From: JBBILG01 sp037445085
GTDB taxonomy: Bacteria > Pseudomonadota > Gammaproteobacteria > Burkholderiales > Methylophilaceae
NCBI GenBank assembly: GCA_037445085.1
Contig: JBBILG010000009.1
Location: 1-32,366, forward strand
Direction: 5' to 3'
DNA length: 32,366 nt
This document shows, in pieces, positions 31,255 to 32,366 of the stretch. The translations under genes and the position numbers were made by a program. Every line of letters begins with the position of its first letter. Within the stretch, counting starts at the first letter, position 1. The notes below the pieces were generated by a model. That model saw only the letters and a program-made list of their open reading frames with translations. It was not told the origin of the DNA and did not search any database.

Positions 31255-32366
31255 TCAAGTGCCGATCATGCCGCCGCCATCCCTGGTAATCACCACAACG
31301 GCGGAGCGGGGTTTGGCAGGCGTGCCGCCGGTGTAGGTGGTGGGGCCGTTGGTGCCGTTGTCGGGCCAGGCGGAGTTGTCGGTATGACTGGTGTTCCAGT
31401 CCTCGCCGGGGTGCTGGATGCCAACGAACAGGGCCGTGCCGTCCGGAGTAGTGATCACACCGGTGACTTCACAGAAGGGCGGGCCGGTGAGGAAGCGGCG
31501 GGTCTCGCCGGTGGAGGGATCGGCGCACAACATGCTGTTGCCGCCGATGTTCGCCCAGTCACCGGTGGCATCGCCCTGCTGGTCGGTCTGGATCCACAGG
31601 CGACCGTCCCGGTCGAACCACAGGCCGTCCGGCGCGCCGTAGTCGTCGCCGACGATATTGCCGCGGTAGATATCCTGACGGTAACTGGCATCGGCTGCAT
31701 CCAGGCCGGCCAGATTGGCCGTGTCGTAGCTGACGGGCAGGGTCTTGCCGGTGCTGCGCACCTGCTTGTCGCCACACAGGGCGAAGATGTCCCATGCGAA
31801 GGAGAGCGCGGTGACCACGCCGCCGTCTTCGCGCCAGCGGATGATGTGGCCGTAGTCGTTGTCCGGACGCGGGTTGGCGGCATCGACCGGCGGACGGGCG
31901 CCGGCGGCGGCCGTCGTGCCGGCGGGGTCGTTGCGCGACGCGGGAGTGTCGCCGCGACGGCTGTTGTTGGTGAGGGTGAGATAGACTTCACCGGTCGTCG
32001 GGTGGGCCGCGGTCCATTCCGGGCGGTCCATCATGGTGGCACCGAGGCGATCGGCGGCCTGGCGGCACTTGATCAGCACCTCGCCCTGATCGGCAAAGCC
32101 GTTCTCCGGAGTGAGGCCGTTCCGGCCCCACACCAGGGGCAGCCACTGGCCGTTGCCGTCGGCGCTGAAGCGGGCCACGTAGAGCGTGCCGTCATCGAGC
32201 ATGTCGCGGTTGGCGGCGCGGTTACCGCGATCCAGCTTGCGCGCGCAGACGAACTTGTAGACATATTCGTTGCGTTCGTCATCACCCATGTAGAAGGCCA
32301 CCCGGTCGTCGCGGTCCACCACCTGCTGCGCGCTCTCGTGCTTGAAGCGGCCCAGGGCGGTGCGCT
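31255..32366 (-). CDS. phoX: PhoX-family alkaline phosphatase, partial
   Basis: The C-terminal part (about 370 residues) of a PhoX/DUF839 phosphatase; the N-terminus lies beyond the right edge and the frame stays open to the last base. Family motifs are ALGRFKHESAQ, YMGDDERNEYVYKFV, RPEWTAAHPTTGEVYLTLTN, GAPDGLWFDRDGRLWIQTD and FVGIQHPGED. Known PhoX enzymes are secreted by the Tat route, bind calcium and iron, and are induced by phosphate starvation. The Tat signal and promoter would be outside the window. This is the third phosphate-linked locus here, about 17 kb from phoU. It faces tRNA-Phe. Confidence 0.93.
   Translation of the reverse strand, partial: RTALGRFKHESAQQVVDRDDRVAFYMGDDERNEYVYKFVCARKLDRGNRAANRDMLDDGTLYVARFSADGNGQWLPLVWGRNGLTPENGFADQGEVLIKCRQAADRLGATMMDRPEWTAAHPTTGEVYLTLTNNSRRGDTPASRNDPAGTTAAAGARPPVDAANPRPDNDYGHIIRWREDGGVVTALSFAWDIFALCGDKQVRSTGKTLPVSYDTANLAGLDAADASYRQDIYRGNIVGDDYGAPDGLWFDRDGRLWIQTDQQGDATGDWANIGGNSMLCADPSTGETRRFLTGPPFCEVTGVITTPDGTALFVGIQHPGEDWNTSHTDNSAWPDNGTNGPTTYTGGTPAKPRSAVVVITRDGGGMIGT

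Overview
The window reads as a chromosomal segment of a GC-rich betaproteobacterium, probably a Nitrosomonadales/Rhodocyclales-like lineage. This is inference from gene content: dapF-DUF484-xerC order, a ppk/phoU-ppx cluster, 6S RNA next to zapA, and a BtuM-type vitamin B12 transporter as studied in Thiobacillus denitrificans. Coding density is very high, most genes are housekeeping, and many neighbours overlap by 1-16 bases. A run of 22 Ns at 17930-17951 shows this is a draft or metagenome assembly.

Layout. 1-927: a decayed HD-GYP phosphodiesterase gene (two frameshifts, 3' end cut off at what looks like an insertion-sequence end). 1028-2191: metK with a strong terminator and a leader hairpin that covers its ribosome binding site. 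2428-4823: dapF, a DUF484 gene and xerC on the plus strand. 4990-6162: a response regulator with a SpoIIE phosphatase output. 6335-9446: sodB, a small His/Cys-rich secreted protein and a ZnuD-like TonB receptor. 9549-14263: yggX, ppk, then ppx and phoU facing ppk, with PhoB-box-like sites ahead of ppk and phoU. 14333-16600: divergent rpiA and ilvA. 16726-18491: a secreted subtilisin-like protease and an EVE-domain protein. 18514-19224: 6S RNA, zapA and a ZapB-like coiled-coil gene.

19300-30858 is a vitamin B12 block. A cobalamin riboswitch precedes btuB-btuM-cobO-cbiA-cobU. cobQ follows on the opposite strand, wedged between cobU and cbiB and overlapping both. cbiB-cobD then run forward, and cobT-cobS-cobC-bluB run backward to meet cobD. 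Together they cover B12 import, adenosylation, the late steps from cobyrinate to adenosylcobalamin, and synthesis and activation of the lower ligand. No corrin-ring genes are in the window. The segment ends with tRNA-Phe(GAA) and a partial phoX alkaline phosphatase gene, a third phosphate-related locus.

I found no CRISPR array, prophage or obvious defence system. The points most worth checking are the metK leader hairpin, the paired Pho-box candidates, the related palindromes flanking the TonB receptor, the antisense cobQ island and the likely IS insertion at the left edge.
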